Part shown: in pieces, positions 36,424 to 45,571 of the stretch | Numbering within the stretch: the first letter of the stretch is position 1 | Layout of the letters: each line of letters opens with the position of its first letter | From: Alloalcanivorax mobilis | GTDB lineage: Bacteria; Pseudomonadota; Gammaproteobacteria; Pseudomonadales; Alcanivoracaceae | DNA length: 64,000 nt | Reading direction: 5' to 3' | Assembly: GCF_002864685.1 (NCBI RefSeq) | Contig: NZ_NMQZ01000003.1 | Span: 156,877 to 220,876, forward strand | Notes under the pieces: model-generated | The model's database searches: none | The model's input: only the letters and a program-made list of their open reading frames with translations | Told to the model about the DNA's origin: nothing | Position numbers and translations under genes: made by a program

Positions 36424-39400
36424 ATGAATAAGCAAATAAACATTCGTCCGCGGTACGTTTCGTTTGCCCTTTGGGTGTTCGGGCTGATGTTGATCAGTGC
36501 GTGCGGCGATGACGAAGGCAAAGTCGCCAATCCATGGCGCGCTTCGGACACACTGGTGTTCGCATACCCCTACCCCGGCCAGCAGGAGGTGCCGACGAGC
36601 GGCAATGTCGTGCTGCGTTTCTCCACCACACTGAGTGACGAAGTGAGCGGCGATGTCGAGGACCGTCTGCGGCTCGCCGACGACGCCGGAAACACCGTGC
36701 CCTATACCCCCGAAGTGATCGATGGCGGCCGGGGACTGGTACTGAAACCACGGACTTCACTGTCGCCCAATACGCATTATCGGCTGAGTGTCAGCGAGGC
36801 GGGCCTGGGTCGTATCGACGATACCGTGTTCAAAAATTTTCAATTTCACACGATGGGCGCCCATGCGGGGTTCGCCGACGCCGTCGGCAATGACGGCTTT
36901 AAGATACTTGGCATCACCCCTCTGGATCCCGATCCACTGCTGGCCGGCATCCAGGACGCCAGAATAAATGATATGAGCACGCTACGCATGGTCTTCAACC
37001 GACCGCTCGACCCGACCACCACCGTTTATGGCAAGCAGATCACGCTTGTCGACGACCAGGGCCAGCTGATCGACGCCTCCGTGCTACTGCAGGGGCGCTA
37101 TTTGATACTGGATCCACGCCGGGACCTCGACTCGGTGGAATACACGTTAGCATTATCGGGGCTGCGCAGTCGTGACGGCTCTCTACTGCCGGAAGTCGAG
37201 CGCCAGTTCACACCCATGGGCACGCAGCCGCGCGAAACCACGGTCATCAAGGTCGGTTCCCTAGGCGAGCAACAGCCGGACCTGCAATCCCAGCTGACGG
37301 GAAGACCGGTCAATCAGGTGCCACTGGACAGCTTTATCATCGGTGACAGCGCCGTTACCGAACTAACAGGCTCGCTAGCCGCGGACCTGGGCTTTGTCCC
37401 GGACTTTGCCGATGCCGTCCCCCTCCGGGTGCCGGCCGGCACGGTACTGCGAGGCGCGCCGGTCGATGTCAACATTCTGGGGGAAATCCCCGCCGGTATC
37501 GAGACCGGCGACCTGCAGATTACCCTTCTCAGTGACGCCAACGGCTATCTGATTCCCAATCCCTTCAGTACCGAGGCGACGGCGCCTCGCTATGCACTGC
37601 TGAGAATGGATGCGGCCATGACCGCGGAGGGAACCATCGCCAATGCCGCCCTCAGTCAGAATCTGCTCAATATCCAGGTCGTCGGTCTCGCCATTGTCGA
37701 GGATGGCAAGCTGGTGCTGGATGCGATCTCCGTGGTCGACCCCGACATTCTCGGCCTTGAAAAGGCTGGTGCCCAATTATCCTTCCGCATGGAGTCCTTC
37801 GCCGGGCAGCGAAACCCGCCAATGCCTGAGCCGGATCTACGCCCTCTGGAATTACAATCCTGGTTGCCGGGTGAGGACTTCCAGGCCAACACACGCCCGG
37901 GGGATCCGGTCATTCTGAACTTTAACAAGGCGATTGATCCTGCGTCGGCGTTTCTTGATGGCGCTATCAACGTCCAGGTTAACGGCACTTCGCTACCACC
38001 TGAAGACGTCTCGATGCGTGTCGACGGCGCCACCGTCATCCTCGAAGGCACCGGAATCGTGGAGCACAACCAGGACGTTGAAATCATACTGACCAGCCAA
38101 CTACGGGACACGGCGGGCAACCCGCTGAGCAAGGATTACACCCTTGATATGCGCCTTGACGATCTGTTTTTGCCGAATGGCAACCGCGACAGCCTTCGTG
38201 CACCCTTGGTAGCCGCTGTTTTCCCCGGATACCCCTGTGCTCTGACCGACGCCCGGTTAACCGATGAACGATCACAATGGCGTAACGGGCGCTGCCAGGG
38301 CGGCCAGGGAAGCGACCCCCTGTTCCCCGTGGTCGGGCTTTTTCGAGAGTACCCTATACGGGTCATCTTCAACCGCCGTATAGATCCGGCAACAGTCAAC
38401 GGCGACACTTTTTTCGTCGAGCGTCGCGATGCCGGTGGGGATTGGCAAACGGTGCCAGGCCATCTCGACGTGCTGGCGCAACGGGTCGAGTTTTTCCCTG
38501 ACAGCCCTTGGCGAGACGGTCAGCTATATCGCTATACGTTGCGCTCGGAGCCCACCAGTCCCGACTGCGGAAACAACGCCATCTGCACACTGGACGGTGC
38601 TGCCTTGCAAACACGCCAACTGTCACAGAGCAGCGACACGGCTCCAGCGCCGCGCGAGGGAGGCCCCGATATGGTGAACCACTTTGTCGTGACCGGTGAC
38701 GACCAGCGTTATACCCTCGTATCCCTGCGTTCCCTACCGACGGTCGACGTCAATGCCAATCTACAGGTCGACAATTCAGAACAAGGTGCTACCGACAACA
38801 ATGGTGTCATCAAGGCGCCCGCCAACCACCTGCGGTTGGAGCTGCGGGACACCGGGGGCGTGATTACCAACGCCAACCTGGGCTGCTCAATTGGCGAGGA
38901 CTGTCCGGAGAAACGCTTCGCCTTCGTCAGCACCGGCGCGTTGCAGGCCGGCCCCCGGGAATACGACTCCGCCGTCTCCATCAACCGTCGACTGATTGAC
39001 GGTAACCCGGACACGGATGATCGGACCACGGGCGCTGTTCTTGTTTCCGTCTTTCCAACCACGCTGACCACCACGCAAGTCTTTCTCGAAGCCAGAGCGT
39101 TAGGCCTTATCACCATTGGTCTCGAGACAGGTCCCTTGGTTCTGCGTTTACTACCCGAGGGCGATTCACCGTTTATTGAAGGCTACATCACCGAGACAGA
39201 GGACGGTCCCTGGTTCAGCACCACTTTCGACCTGTTGATAGACGCGCCTGAACTGGAACCTAGGTTGATTATTGAACTTGGGCACGATATTCGCAGCAAA
39301 CGGGTTAACAACGTCACTCTCGAAGGACCGCTTCGGTTCGTCGACGATGGCAGACTGATACTCAAGGTCTCCAATCCCGACCCGCTGACCATTCCCGCCA

Positions 39401-39501
39401 ACATCGACCTGATCGGCATCGGTCTGGCGTCGGTTGAACTTGAAGCACCTCCCTTGGGAGTGGACCTGACCTTCACGTTCCTTCCGGTGAAGGATTTTTA
39501 A
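36424..39501 (+). CDS. Large lipoprotein with Ig-like (SbsA/Big_5-type) domains
   Basis: 1025 aa. Lipoprotein signal: basic start, hydrophobic core FALWVFGLMLI, lipobox ISAC with lipidation at Cys27, then Gly-Asp-Asp, and Asp at +2/+3 may influence sorting. Repeated modules fit SbsA-like Ig domains, e.g. PYPGQQEVPTSGNVVLRFST, then TPLDPDPL…LRMVFNRPLDPTT, then DPVILNFNKAIDPASA, then YPIRVIFNRRIDPATV. The C-terminal third (about 830-1025) looks different and ends in a hydrophobic beta-type stretch. Likely anchored in the outer membrane, exposed to periplasm or surface. Co-expressed with the FadL-type porin, so perhaps helps capture the substrate; function not known. Confidence 0.85.
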   Translation: MNKQINIRPRYVSFALWVFGLMLISACGDDEGKVANPWRASDTLVFAYPYPGQQEVPTSGNVVLRFSTTLSDEVSGDVEDRLRLADDAGNTVPYTPEVIDGGRGLVLKPRTSLSPNTHYRLSVSEAGLGRIDDTVFKNFQFHTMGAHAGFADAVGNDGFKILGITPLDPDPLLAGIQDARINDMSTLRMVFNRPLDPTTTVYGKQITLVDDQGQLIDASVLLQGRYLILDPRRDLDSVEYTLALSGLRSRDGSLLPEVERQFTPMGTQPRETTVIKVGSLGEQQPDLQSQLTGRPVNQVPLDSFIIGDSAVTELTGSLAADLGFVPDFADAVPLRVPAGTVLRGAPVDVNILGEIPAGIETGDLQITLLSDANGYLIPNPFSTEATAPRYALLRMDAAMTAEGTIANAALSQNLLNIQVVGLAIVEDGKLVLDAISVVDPDILGLEKAGAQLSFRMESFAGQRNPPMPEPDLRPLELQSWLPGEDFQANTRPGDPVILNFNKAIDPASAFLDGAINVQVNGTSLPPEDVSMRVDGATVILEGTGIVEHNQDVEIILTSQLRDTAGNPLSKDYTLDMRLDDLFLPNGNRDSLRAPLVAAVFPGYPCALTDARLTDERSQWRNGRCQGGQGSDPLFPVVGLFREYPIRVIFNRRIDPATVNGDTFFVERRDAGGDWQTVPGHLDVLAQRVEFFPDSPWRDGQLYRYTLRSEPTSPDCGNNAICTLDGAALQTRQLSQSSDTAPAPREGGPDMVNHFVVTGDDQRYTLVSLRSLPTVDVNANLQVDNSEQGATDNNGVIKAPANHLRLELRDTGGVITNANLGCSIGEDCPEKRFAFVSTGALQAGPREYDSAVSINRRLIDGNPDTDDRTTGAVLVSVFPTTLTTTQVFLEARALGLITIGLETGPLVLRLLPEGDSPFIEGYITETEDGPWFSTTFDLLIDAPELEPRLIIELGHDIRSKRVNNVTLEGPLRFVDDGRLILKVSNPDPLTIPANIDLIGIGLASVELEAPPLGVDLTFTFLPVKDF

Positions 39502-39552
39502 CGTCTTTTACCCTGGCCGTTACAAGCTGGTCTGGAAGGGGCTGGAGAAACA

Positions 39553-39581
39553 TTGCCGTTGATATATTCAATCTGTAACAT
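39553..39581 (+). promoter_or_regulatory. Promoter of the hydrolase-BVMO 2 run
   Basis: TTGCCG (39553-39558), 17-bp spacer, TAACAT (39576-39581), 38 bp before ATG 39620. The palindrome 39581-39596 starts at the last base of the -10 box, where a bound protein would stop transcription starting. Confidence 0.5.
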
Positions 39582-39596
39582 TGGTTGGACGACCAA
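39581..39596. promoter_or_regulatory. Palindromic operator TTGGT-n6-ACCAA
   Basis: TTGGTTGGACGACCAA, perfect 5-bp arms TTGGT and ACCAA. It shares 13 of 16 bases with the 52408 site read on the minus strand, and has the same core pattern as the porin site at 34929. Its position just after the -10 box suggests repression. Confidence 0.6.
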
Positions 39597-39619
39597 ATGC
39601 ATTGCCAAAAGAGTTGACT

Positions 39620-40585
39620 ATGACTGACCCTCACACGACGACATCCTCCGCGCATTGCGGCCTTCGACGCGGTGTTCGGGTGCGATTCACTGGCAGTGAC
39701 GGGTTGAGCCTGTGGGCCAGCCGCCATGGTGAAGACACGGCGCCCCCCGTATTGCTCCTGCACGGCGGCGGGCAGACCCGCCATGCCTGGTCCGACACGG
39801 CGATCGCGCTGGCCGATGCCGGCTACTGCGCGTTTAGCCTGGACGCACGAGGCCACGGCGAAAGCGACTGGTCTCGAGAAGGCGACTACAGTGCCCGAGC
39901 CCTTGCAGCGGACCTCAGCGCGGTGATTCGCTCGCTACCGGCCCGGCCAGTTATCGTCGGCGCGTCCATGGGTGGTCTGACCGCTTTGCTTACACTTGGC
40001 GAAGACGCCTCCCTGGATTGCGAGGCGCTGGTACTGGTCGACGTGGCGCCAAGATTGGAACCTCGGGGCGTCCGCCGGATCATCGAATTCATGCGTCATC
40101 ATCAGGACGGATTCGAAACGCTGGAGCAGGTACGCGATGCTATCACCGCCTACAACCCGCGCCGCCCGCCATCAAAAGATCTCTCCGGGCTACGCAAAAA
40201 CCTGCGGCAACACAGTAATGGCCGGTTTTACTGGCACTGGGACCCAGCTTTTCTCAACCACGCGAACGCGCCAACCAAGGCCGGGAGCATGTTCGACCGC
40301 GCAAGGCTGGAGCTGGCGGCCCGCCAGTTGGACGTACCGGTGCTTTTGATACGTGGCTACTACAGCGATGTTCTTAGTGACCGGGGCGCAACAGAGTTGC
40401 TCACTCTAATCCCCGAGGCACGTTATGTCGTTCTGGAACAGGCCGGCCATATGGTCGCCGGAGACCGTAACAGTGTTTTCACCGAGGCGGTATTGGGATT
40501 TCTGCAAGAACGGCCAGCCGCCACTGAGCCGGAATCGTGCCGCACTGCCACTACGGAGCAACACCATGAAACACCCTTATCTTGA
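39620..40585 (+). CDS. Alpha/beta hydrolase
   Basis: 321 aa from ATG 39620. HGGGQTRHAWSD oxyanion region, DARGHGESDW, nucleophile elbow IVGASMGGLTALL, and His in LEQAGHMVAGDRN close a Ser-Asp-His triad. It resembles peroxidase-like and esterase-like members of the family. It overlaps the BVMO 2 start by 20 bp, so hydrolysis of the BVMO product is the natural guess. Substrate not known. Confidence 0.88.
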   Translation: MTDPHTTTSSAHCGLRRGVRVRFTGSDGLSLWASRHGEDTAPPVLLLHGGGQTRHAWSDTAIALADAGYCAFSLDARGHGESDWSREGDYSARALAADLSAVIRSLPARPVIVGASMGGLTALLTLGEDASLDCEALVLVDVAPRLEPRGVRRIIEFMRHHQDGFETLEQVRDAITAYNPRRPPSKDLSGLRKNLRQHSNGRFYWHWDPAFLNHANAPTKAGSMFDRARLELAARQLDVPVLLIRGYYSDVLSDRGATELLTLIPEARYVVLEQAGHMVAGDRNSVFTEAVLGFLQERPAATEPESCRTATTEQHHETPLS

Positions 40586-42068
40586 TGTTCTGATCGTCGG
40601 GGCGGGCCTGTCGGGAATTGGCGCGGCCTGTCACTTAAAGGAAAAATGCCCCAACGTCCGTTTTGGAATCGTTGAACGACGCAAACGGATCGGAGGCACC
40701 TGGGATTTATTCCGCTATCCCGGCGTCCGCTCCGATTCCGACATGTTTACCCTGGGTTATAACTTTCGACCCTGGACCGATACCAAGATGCTTGCCGACG
40801 GCCCTTCTATCCGTCGGTATATTGACGACACCGCACGCGAATACGGTGTGAAACGTCGAATCCAGTTCGGTCTGAAAGTGATCTCGCAATCCTGGCATAG
40901 CGAAAACAAACACTGGATCGTCAAAGCCATCGACGAGGCAACCGATGAGGAGCACCAGTTCAGCACCGGCTTTGTATTCAATTGCACCGGATATTACAAG
41001 TACGACTCCGGTTACACGCCGGAGATTCCGGGGATCAACCAATTCCGCGGTGACGTGATCCATCCGCAACACTGGCCGGAAAACTACGATTACAGTGGCA
41101 AACGGGTGGTGGTTATTGGCAGTGGCGCCACTGCCGTGACGCTGGTACCGGCTATGGCCGACAAGGCGGATCATGTAGTGATGCTGCAGCGCTCGCCCAC
41201 CTATGTAGCCACCGTGCCAGAGCAGGATCTGATATCCAGGAACCTGCGCCGCATTCTGCCGGAGATGGCTGTTTACCGGCTGGCCCGGGCCCGCAATATT
41301 CTGTTGCAGAGAGCGGTATATCGGCTTTCTCTGAGTAAGCCCAAGGCGATGCGACGCCTGCTTCTGGCGACCGCGCGCCGGCAGCTCGGCCCGGAGGTCG
41401 ACATGCGGCATTTCCAGCCCCATTACAATCCCTGGGAAGAACGCATGTGCGCCGTTCCCAAGGGTGATCTCTTCAAGGTTATCCGCGAAGGCCAGGCCTC
41501 CGTGGTCACCGACCACATCGAAGCGGTCACCGAAACCGGGATCCAATTGAAGTCCGGCGCTCATATCGACGCTGATGTTCTGATCACAGCCACTGGCCTT
41601 GATTTGCAGCTGTTCGGTGGCGCGAGGTTGGAAGTCGACGGCCGTGAGGTTCATGTGGCGGACGCCCTGATGTACAAGGGACTGATGCTCGAAGGGGTAC
41701 CAAATATGGCCCTGGTGTTCGGTTACACCAACGCTTCTTGGACGCTGAAGGCCGACATCGCCTCTGAATTCGTCTGCCGCCTCCTGAATCACATGCGCGA
41801 TATTGGCGCCCGGGTGGTCACACCCGTCGATGGGCAAGGGAGCAAGACCCAGATGAACTTCCTTAACTTACGTTCCGGATATGTTCTTCGCGCCAACGAC
41901 CGCCTCCCTCGTCAGGGCAGCAGGACCCCCTGGCAGAATCTTGATGACTATTTACGTGACCTGCCCGCATTACGCTATGGCAACCTCGAGGATGGCCACC
42001 TTCGTTTTGAGGGAAGTAGCATCAAGCGCGGAAGGAACCGCGTATTTCGCAAGTTACTGAGTGCCTGA
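40566..42068 (+). CDS. Flavin-binding monooxygenase, EthA/AlmA type (BVMO 2)
   Basis: 500 aa from ATG 40566. FAD motif IVGAGLSGIG (10-19), GGTWDLFRYPGVRSDSDM (43-60), fingerprint F160-x-G162-x3-H166-x3-W170-P171, NADPH motif VIGSGATAVTLVPA. The spacing and the blocks YNPWEERMC, VPKGDLFKVIREG and TNASWTLKADI match the EthA/AlmA group; AlmA is linked to growth on long-chain alkanes in Acinetobacter and Alcanivorax, EthA is a Baeyer-Villiger enzyme. Which applies here cannot be settled by sequence. Followed by SDR and PF10118 genes. Confidence 0.92.
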   Translation: MKHPYLDVLIVGAGLSGIGAACHLKEKCPNVRFGIVERRKRIGGTWDLFRYPGVRSDSDMFTLGYNFRPWTDTKMLADGPSIRRYIDDTAREYGVKRRIQFGLKVISQSWHSENKHWIVKAIDEATDEEHQFSTGFVFNCTGYYKYDSGYTPEIPGINQFRGDVIHPQHWPENYDYSGKRVVVIGSGATAVTLVPAMADKADHVVMLQRSPTYVATVPEQDLISRNLRRILPEMAVYRLARARNILLQRAVYRLSLSKPKAMRRLLLATARRQLGPEVDMRHFQPHYNPWEERMCAVPKGDLFKVIREGQASVVTDHIEAVTETGIQLKSGAHIDADVLITATGLDLQLFGGARLEVDGREVHVADALMYKGLMLEGVPNMALVFGYTNASWTLKADIASEFVCRLLNHMRDIGARVVTPVDGQGSKTQMNFLNLRSGYVLRANDRLPRQGSRTPWQNLDDYLRDLPALRYGNLEDGHLRFEGSSIKRGRNRVFRKLLSA

Positions 42069-42092
42069 TCCGCCTACCTGTTGGAGCATATT

Positions 42093-42956
42093 ATGAAACG
42101 TTTTTACGGGAAAGTCGCTGCGATTACTGGTGCCGGTTCAGGCATAGGTCGAGCGACCGCCATGCTGCTGGCTAAAAAAGGCTGCCATTTGGCTCTGTCG
42201 GACATCGACGAAAACAGTCTAAAAGACATCGCCATCGACCTGCGCGACTACCCGGTCAGAGTCACCACCCATGTTGTTAATGTAAGCCGAAGGAATGAGG
42301 TGTATCGGTATGCGGATCAATGTGTCAAGGAGCACGGACAGGTTAACTTGATAATGAACAATGCCGGCGTTGGACTCGGAGAAACCGTCGATGCCATGAG
42401 CTATGACAACTTCGAATGGCTTATGAACATTAACTTCTGGGGGGTGGTATACGGAACCAAGGCCTTTCTGCCTTACCTCAAGCAATCCGGCGACGGCCAT
42501 GTGATAAACATCTCGAGCATCTTTGGCATCATTGGAGTCCCCACCCAATCAGCCTATAACGCCGCGAAATTCGCTGTTCGAGGGTTCACCGAGTCGCTGC
42601 GCGAAGAACTGGACATTGAGCGAAGCTGTGTCAGTGCAACCTGCGTGCACCCGGGCGGCGTCAAGACCAACATTGCCCGTAACAGCCGCATGGGCGATAT
42701 GGGTAACATAGCCCCAGGCAGCAAGGAAGAAATTACGGAACTTTTCGATCGCATCGCACGGTCCACGCCGGAACAGGCAGCCAACGCTATCCTCCACGCG
42801 GTTCGCAAGAACCGGCGTCGCGTGTTGATAGGTAATGACGCAACGATACTGGACGCCGGCCAACGCCTGATGCCGGCGGGCTATCAGCGGCCCCTCGAAG
42901 CGCTCTTTCGAATGCGACAGGGGCGGCAAAAAATGTCTAGTCAATCATCGCAATAA
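42093..42956 (+). CDS. Short-chain dehydrogenase/reductase
   Basis: 287 aa from ATG 42093 with TTGGAG upstream; an in-frame TTG at 42081 is less likely. GAGSGIGRATAML near 13-25, NNAGVGLGE, and the catalytic Ser/Tyr/Lys in NISSIFGIIGVPTQSAYNAAKFA. It belongs with the SDR type often found next to EthA-like monooxygenases and probably interconverts alcohol and ketone for BVMO 2. The same kinds of gene (PF10118, SDR, hydrolase, BVMO) occur at 16.1-20.6 kb in a different order. Confidence 0.9.
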   Translation: MKRFYGKVAAITGAGSGIGRATAMLLAKKGCHLALSDIDENSLKDIAIDLRDYPVRVTTHVVNVSRRNEVYRYADQCVKEHGQVNLIMNNAGVGLGETVDAMSYDNFEWLMNINFWGVVYGTKAFLPYLKQSGDGHVINISSIFGIIGVPTQSAYNAAKFAVRGFTESLREELDIERSCVSATCVHPGGVKTNIARNSRMGDMGNIAPGSKEEITELFDRIARSTPEQAANAILHAVRKNRRRVLIGNDATILDAGQRLMPAGYQRPLEALFRMRQGRQKMSSQSSQ

Positions 42957-42988
42957 GCAGGATCAAACTTCAAAAAGAGGGCCGAGTC

Positions 42989-43900
42989 ATGGCTTTAAAG
43001 AAGAGAACTAGTGCAAAGACGTCCAATGTCCTGAACGGTGCGTCAGTGGGCATCCCTCCCCGTCACATAGACTTCCAGTTTCCGGACACAACACCAAAGT
43101 ACTTCTATGCGGACAACGCTACGGCAACCACATTCTTTGCCATGCTGTCCGGGTTCTTTCCACCCGGCGAGCGCTACTTCATGGATTCGGTGCGTTATTT
43201 TCGAAGCCATGTCACCGACAAGCAGCAGCGAGCGGCCATTTCCGGATTCATGGGGCAAGAAGCCATTCATGGTCGCGAGCATGACCGCCTTAACGAATTG
43301 CTTGCCGAGAGGGGCTTCGACATGGACACTCCGGACCGCTTCGTAAAATTCGGCCTCCGCGTTCTGAAAATGTTGCCGAAGAGCACCCAGCTTGCCGCCA
43401 CTACTTTCATGGAACATTTTACCGCCTTGCTTGCGGAGCAGCTATTGGAAGACGAGACGTTTCAAAGTCTGGCCGACCCGGAGATGATAAAGATATGGCA
43501 ATGGCATGCTCTTGAGGAGCTTGAACACAAATCTGTTGCTTACAACGTTTACGAAATCATCGGCAATAGTCACGGTGAGCGGATCGCAGCGACGGCGGCA
43601 TCCCTGGTCGTGCTCTTGCCGATGTTGGGGATCACTTGGGCATGGATGCTCGCCAAGGACGGGAAGCTGGGCAGCGTCAAGGACAATGCCGTTGGATTGA
43701 ACGTACTGTTCGGTCCAAAGGGATTTGTCTCCGGGATCATACGCCGGCTTCCGGAGTTCGTTGATCGGCGTTACCATCCTGACAATCACGACACGCGGGC
43801 ACTGGAAGATACGTGGCGACAACGCCTGTTCGCTGAAAACGGATCACTGTACCGAGCTTACAGAAACCGTCCCGAGGGCGACCAAGTCAAGATCGCCTAA
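42989..43900 (+). CDS. PF10118 family protein, paralogue B
   Basis: 303 aa. Motif blocks FMGQEAIHGREHD, FMEHFTALLAE and WHALEELEHKSVAYNVYE align with copies A and C, keeping the Glu/His residues of a possible di-metal site. A hydrophobic segment (TAASLVVLLPMLGITWAWML) is in the same place as in copy A. Upstream is an SDR gene, 32 bp away. It ends the plus-strand hydrolase-BVMO-SDR run, facing the convergent GMC gene. Reaction unknown. The 72-bp gap after it is too short to hold more. Confidence 0.85.
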   Translation: MALKKRTSAKTSNVLNGASVGIPPRHIDFQFPDTTPKYFYADNATATTFFAMLSGFFPPGERYFMDSVRYFRSHVTDKQQRAAISGFMGQEAIHGREHDRLNELLAERGFDMDTPDRFVKFGLRVLKMLPKSTQLAATTFMEHFTALLAEQLLEDETFQSLADPEMIKIWQWHALEELEHKSVAYNVYEIIGNSHGERIAATAASLVVLLPMLGITWAWMLAKDGKLGSVKDNAVGLNVLFGPKGFVSGIIRRLPEFVDRRYHPDNHDTRALEDTWRQRLFAENGSLYRAYRNRPEGDQVKIA

Positions 43901-43972
43901 TATCCGAATTCAACCGCCTCAAAAGACCCGGGGACGGCATTAGCACTACCGTTTGGTGGCGCCAATGTCGTC

Positions 43973-45571
43973 TCATTTTTGATCCTGAATGATATAACCA
44001 GCCGCTTTCTCGCCGATCATCATGCTTGCCGCGTTAGTGTTGCCACTGATCAAAGAAGGCATGACGGACGCATCAGCCACGCGCAATCCTAACACGCCCC
44101 TGACTCTTAACCGATCATCCACTACAGCCAGATCATCCACCCCCATACGGCAAGTGCCCACCGGAGGATAAATAGTTTCAGCGCGCCGCCTGATATCGTC
44201 CTCAATCTGGGTATCGGTTAGCACATCGCTCGCCGGCAGATCTTCTCCTCCAAAGACCTCGGCGAAAGCTTCTGTCTGGAACACCCGCCGAGCCAGTTTG
44301 ACGCCCTCTCTCAGGACGCCGAGATCGTCAGCATCGGAGAGGTAACAGGGATCGATGAGCGGGGCACTGAGAGGGTTGCTATTGGCGAGACGAATCCAAC
44401 CGCGACTTTTAGGCCGCAACTGGCATACATGAATGGTGCAGCCAAAGCCTGACGTCAACTCCCTGCCATGATCGCGCAGAAATGCGGGCAGAAAATGCAT
44501 CTGCACATCCGGGCGCGCCCCTTCGCCGACATTAATAAACGCCCCCGCCTCAGCCGCATTGCTGGCTAGAAAGCCGCGCCGATGGCGGAAGTACTGATAG
44601 AACGCTCGCATCAAACGCGGTAGAAAGTAAGGGGAGAAGCCAATTGACTGTTTGCTACGATCGTGAATCGAAATAGTCATATCCAGATGGTCTTGAAGAT
44701 TACACCCCACCTCTGGACAGTCCACCAGACAATCAACGCCAACACTTTGTAAATGGTCACGGTCACCAATGCCTGAAAGCATCAGCAAATGGGGCGAGTT
44801 GATTGCCCCACCCGAAAGTACGACTTCCCGATTTGCCCGAACGGTGTGAGGTGAGCCGGCCGTATCGCTATACTCGACGGCTACCGCACGTCCATTTTCG
44901 ATCACTACCCGGGAAACCATTGCATTAGTCAGAATGGTCAAATTACCGCGGTTCCTCGCCGGATCGAGAAACGCCCTCGCGGCGCTCCAGCGTCGCCCAT
45001 CTTTTTGCGTCACTTGGAATTGGCCGAAGCCGCGCTGCGATTCACCGTTGAAATCATCGTTACGCTTTTCGCCTAGTTCTTCCCCGGCGCGAATGAACAA
45101 CTCAGTCAGCGGATTAGGATCCCTGACCCGAGTGACGTTCAGCGGTCCTCCGTTACCGTGCCAGGCGTCCGGCGGATACTCCTCATTGTGCTCATGCGCG
45201 TTGAAGATGGGCCGGACATCATCCCACCCCCAACCCTTCAGCCCGCTGTCCCGCCAGGCATCGTAATCCTCAGGTTGTCCACGAATATAAACCATGGCGT
45301 TGATTGAGCTACTGCCACCGAGAGTTTTTCCACGGGGCCAATAGAGCTGCCTATTGTCAAGCGCTCGTTGAGCCACTGTTTGATAGCCCCAGTTACGCTT
45401 GCCCTCCCTGATCAAACCGATCACCCCGAACGGCACGTTCACAAACCCGCTGTTGTCGTGCGGACCCGCCTCCAGCAAGCAAACAGAGAATCGGCCGGAC
45501 TCGCTTAGTCGGTTGGCCAGGACACAACCGGCGGATCCCGCTCCGACTACGATGAAATCATATTCATCCAC
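43973..45571 (-). CDS. GMC family FAD-dependent alcohol dehydrogenase
   Basis: 532 aa with GTG start at 45571, chosen for the AGAGGAG site upstream and because it gives the family's short N-terminus before YDFIVVGAGSAGCVLANRL. Signatures: PRGKTLGGSSSINAMVYIRG, GAINSPHLLMLSGIG, and C-terminal YPPVGTCRMG with LISGNTNAASMMIGEKAA. In YPPVGTC the usual His of YHPVGTC is replaced by Pro; the later NTN takes the place of NTH/NTQ in other members, so the His/Asn catalytic pair differs from the AlkJ-like copy at 11324. It overlaps the upstream dehydrogenase by 8 bp. Confidence 0.88.
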   Translation of the reverse strand: MDEYDFIVVGAGSAGCVLANRLSESGRFSVCLLEAGPHDNSGFVNVPFGVIGLIREGKRNWGYQTVAQRALDNRQLYWPRGKTLGGSSSINAMVYIRGQPEDYDAWRDSGLKGWGWDDVRPIFNAHEHNEEYPPDAWHGNGGPLNVTRVRDPNPLTELFIRAGEELGEKRNDDFNGESQRGFGQFQVTQKDGRRWSAARAFLDPARNRGNLTILTNAMVSRVVIENGRAVAVEYSDTAGSPHTVRANREVVLSGGAINSPHLLMLSGIGDRDHLQSVGVDCLVDCPEVGCNLQDHLDMTISIHDRSKQSIGFSPYFLPRLMRAFYQYFRHRRGFLASNAAEAGAFINVGEGARPDVQMHFLPAFLRDHGRELTSGFGCTIHVCQLRPKSRGWIRLANSNPLSAPLIDPCYLSDADDLGVLREGVKLARRVFQTEAFAEVFGGEDLPASDVLTDTQIEDDIRRRAETIYPPVGTCRMGVDDLAVVDDRLRVRGVLGLRVADASVMPSLISGNTNAASMMIGEKAAGYIIQDQK

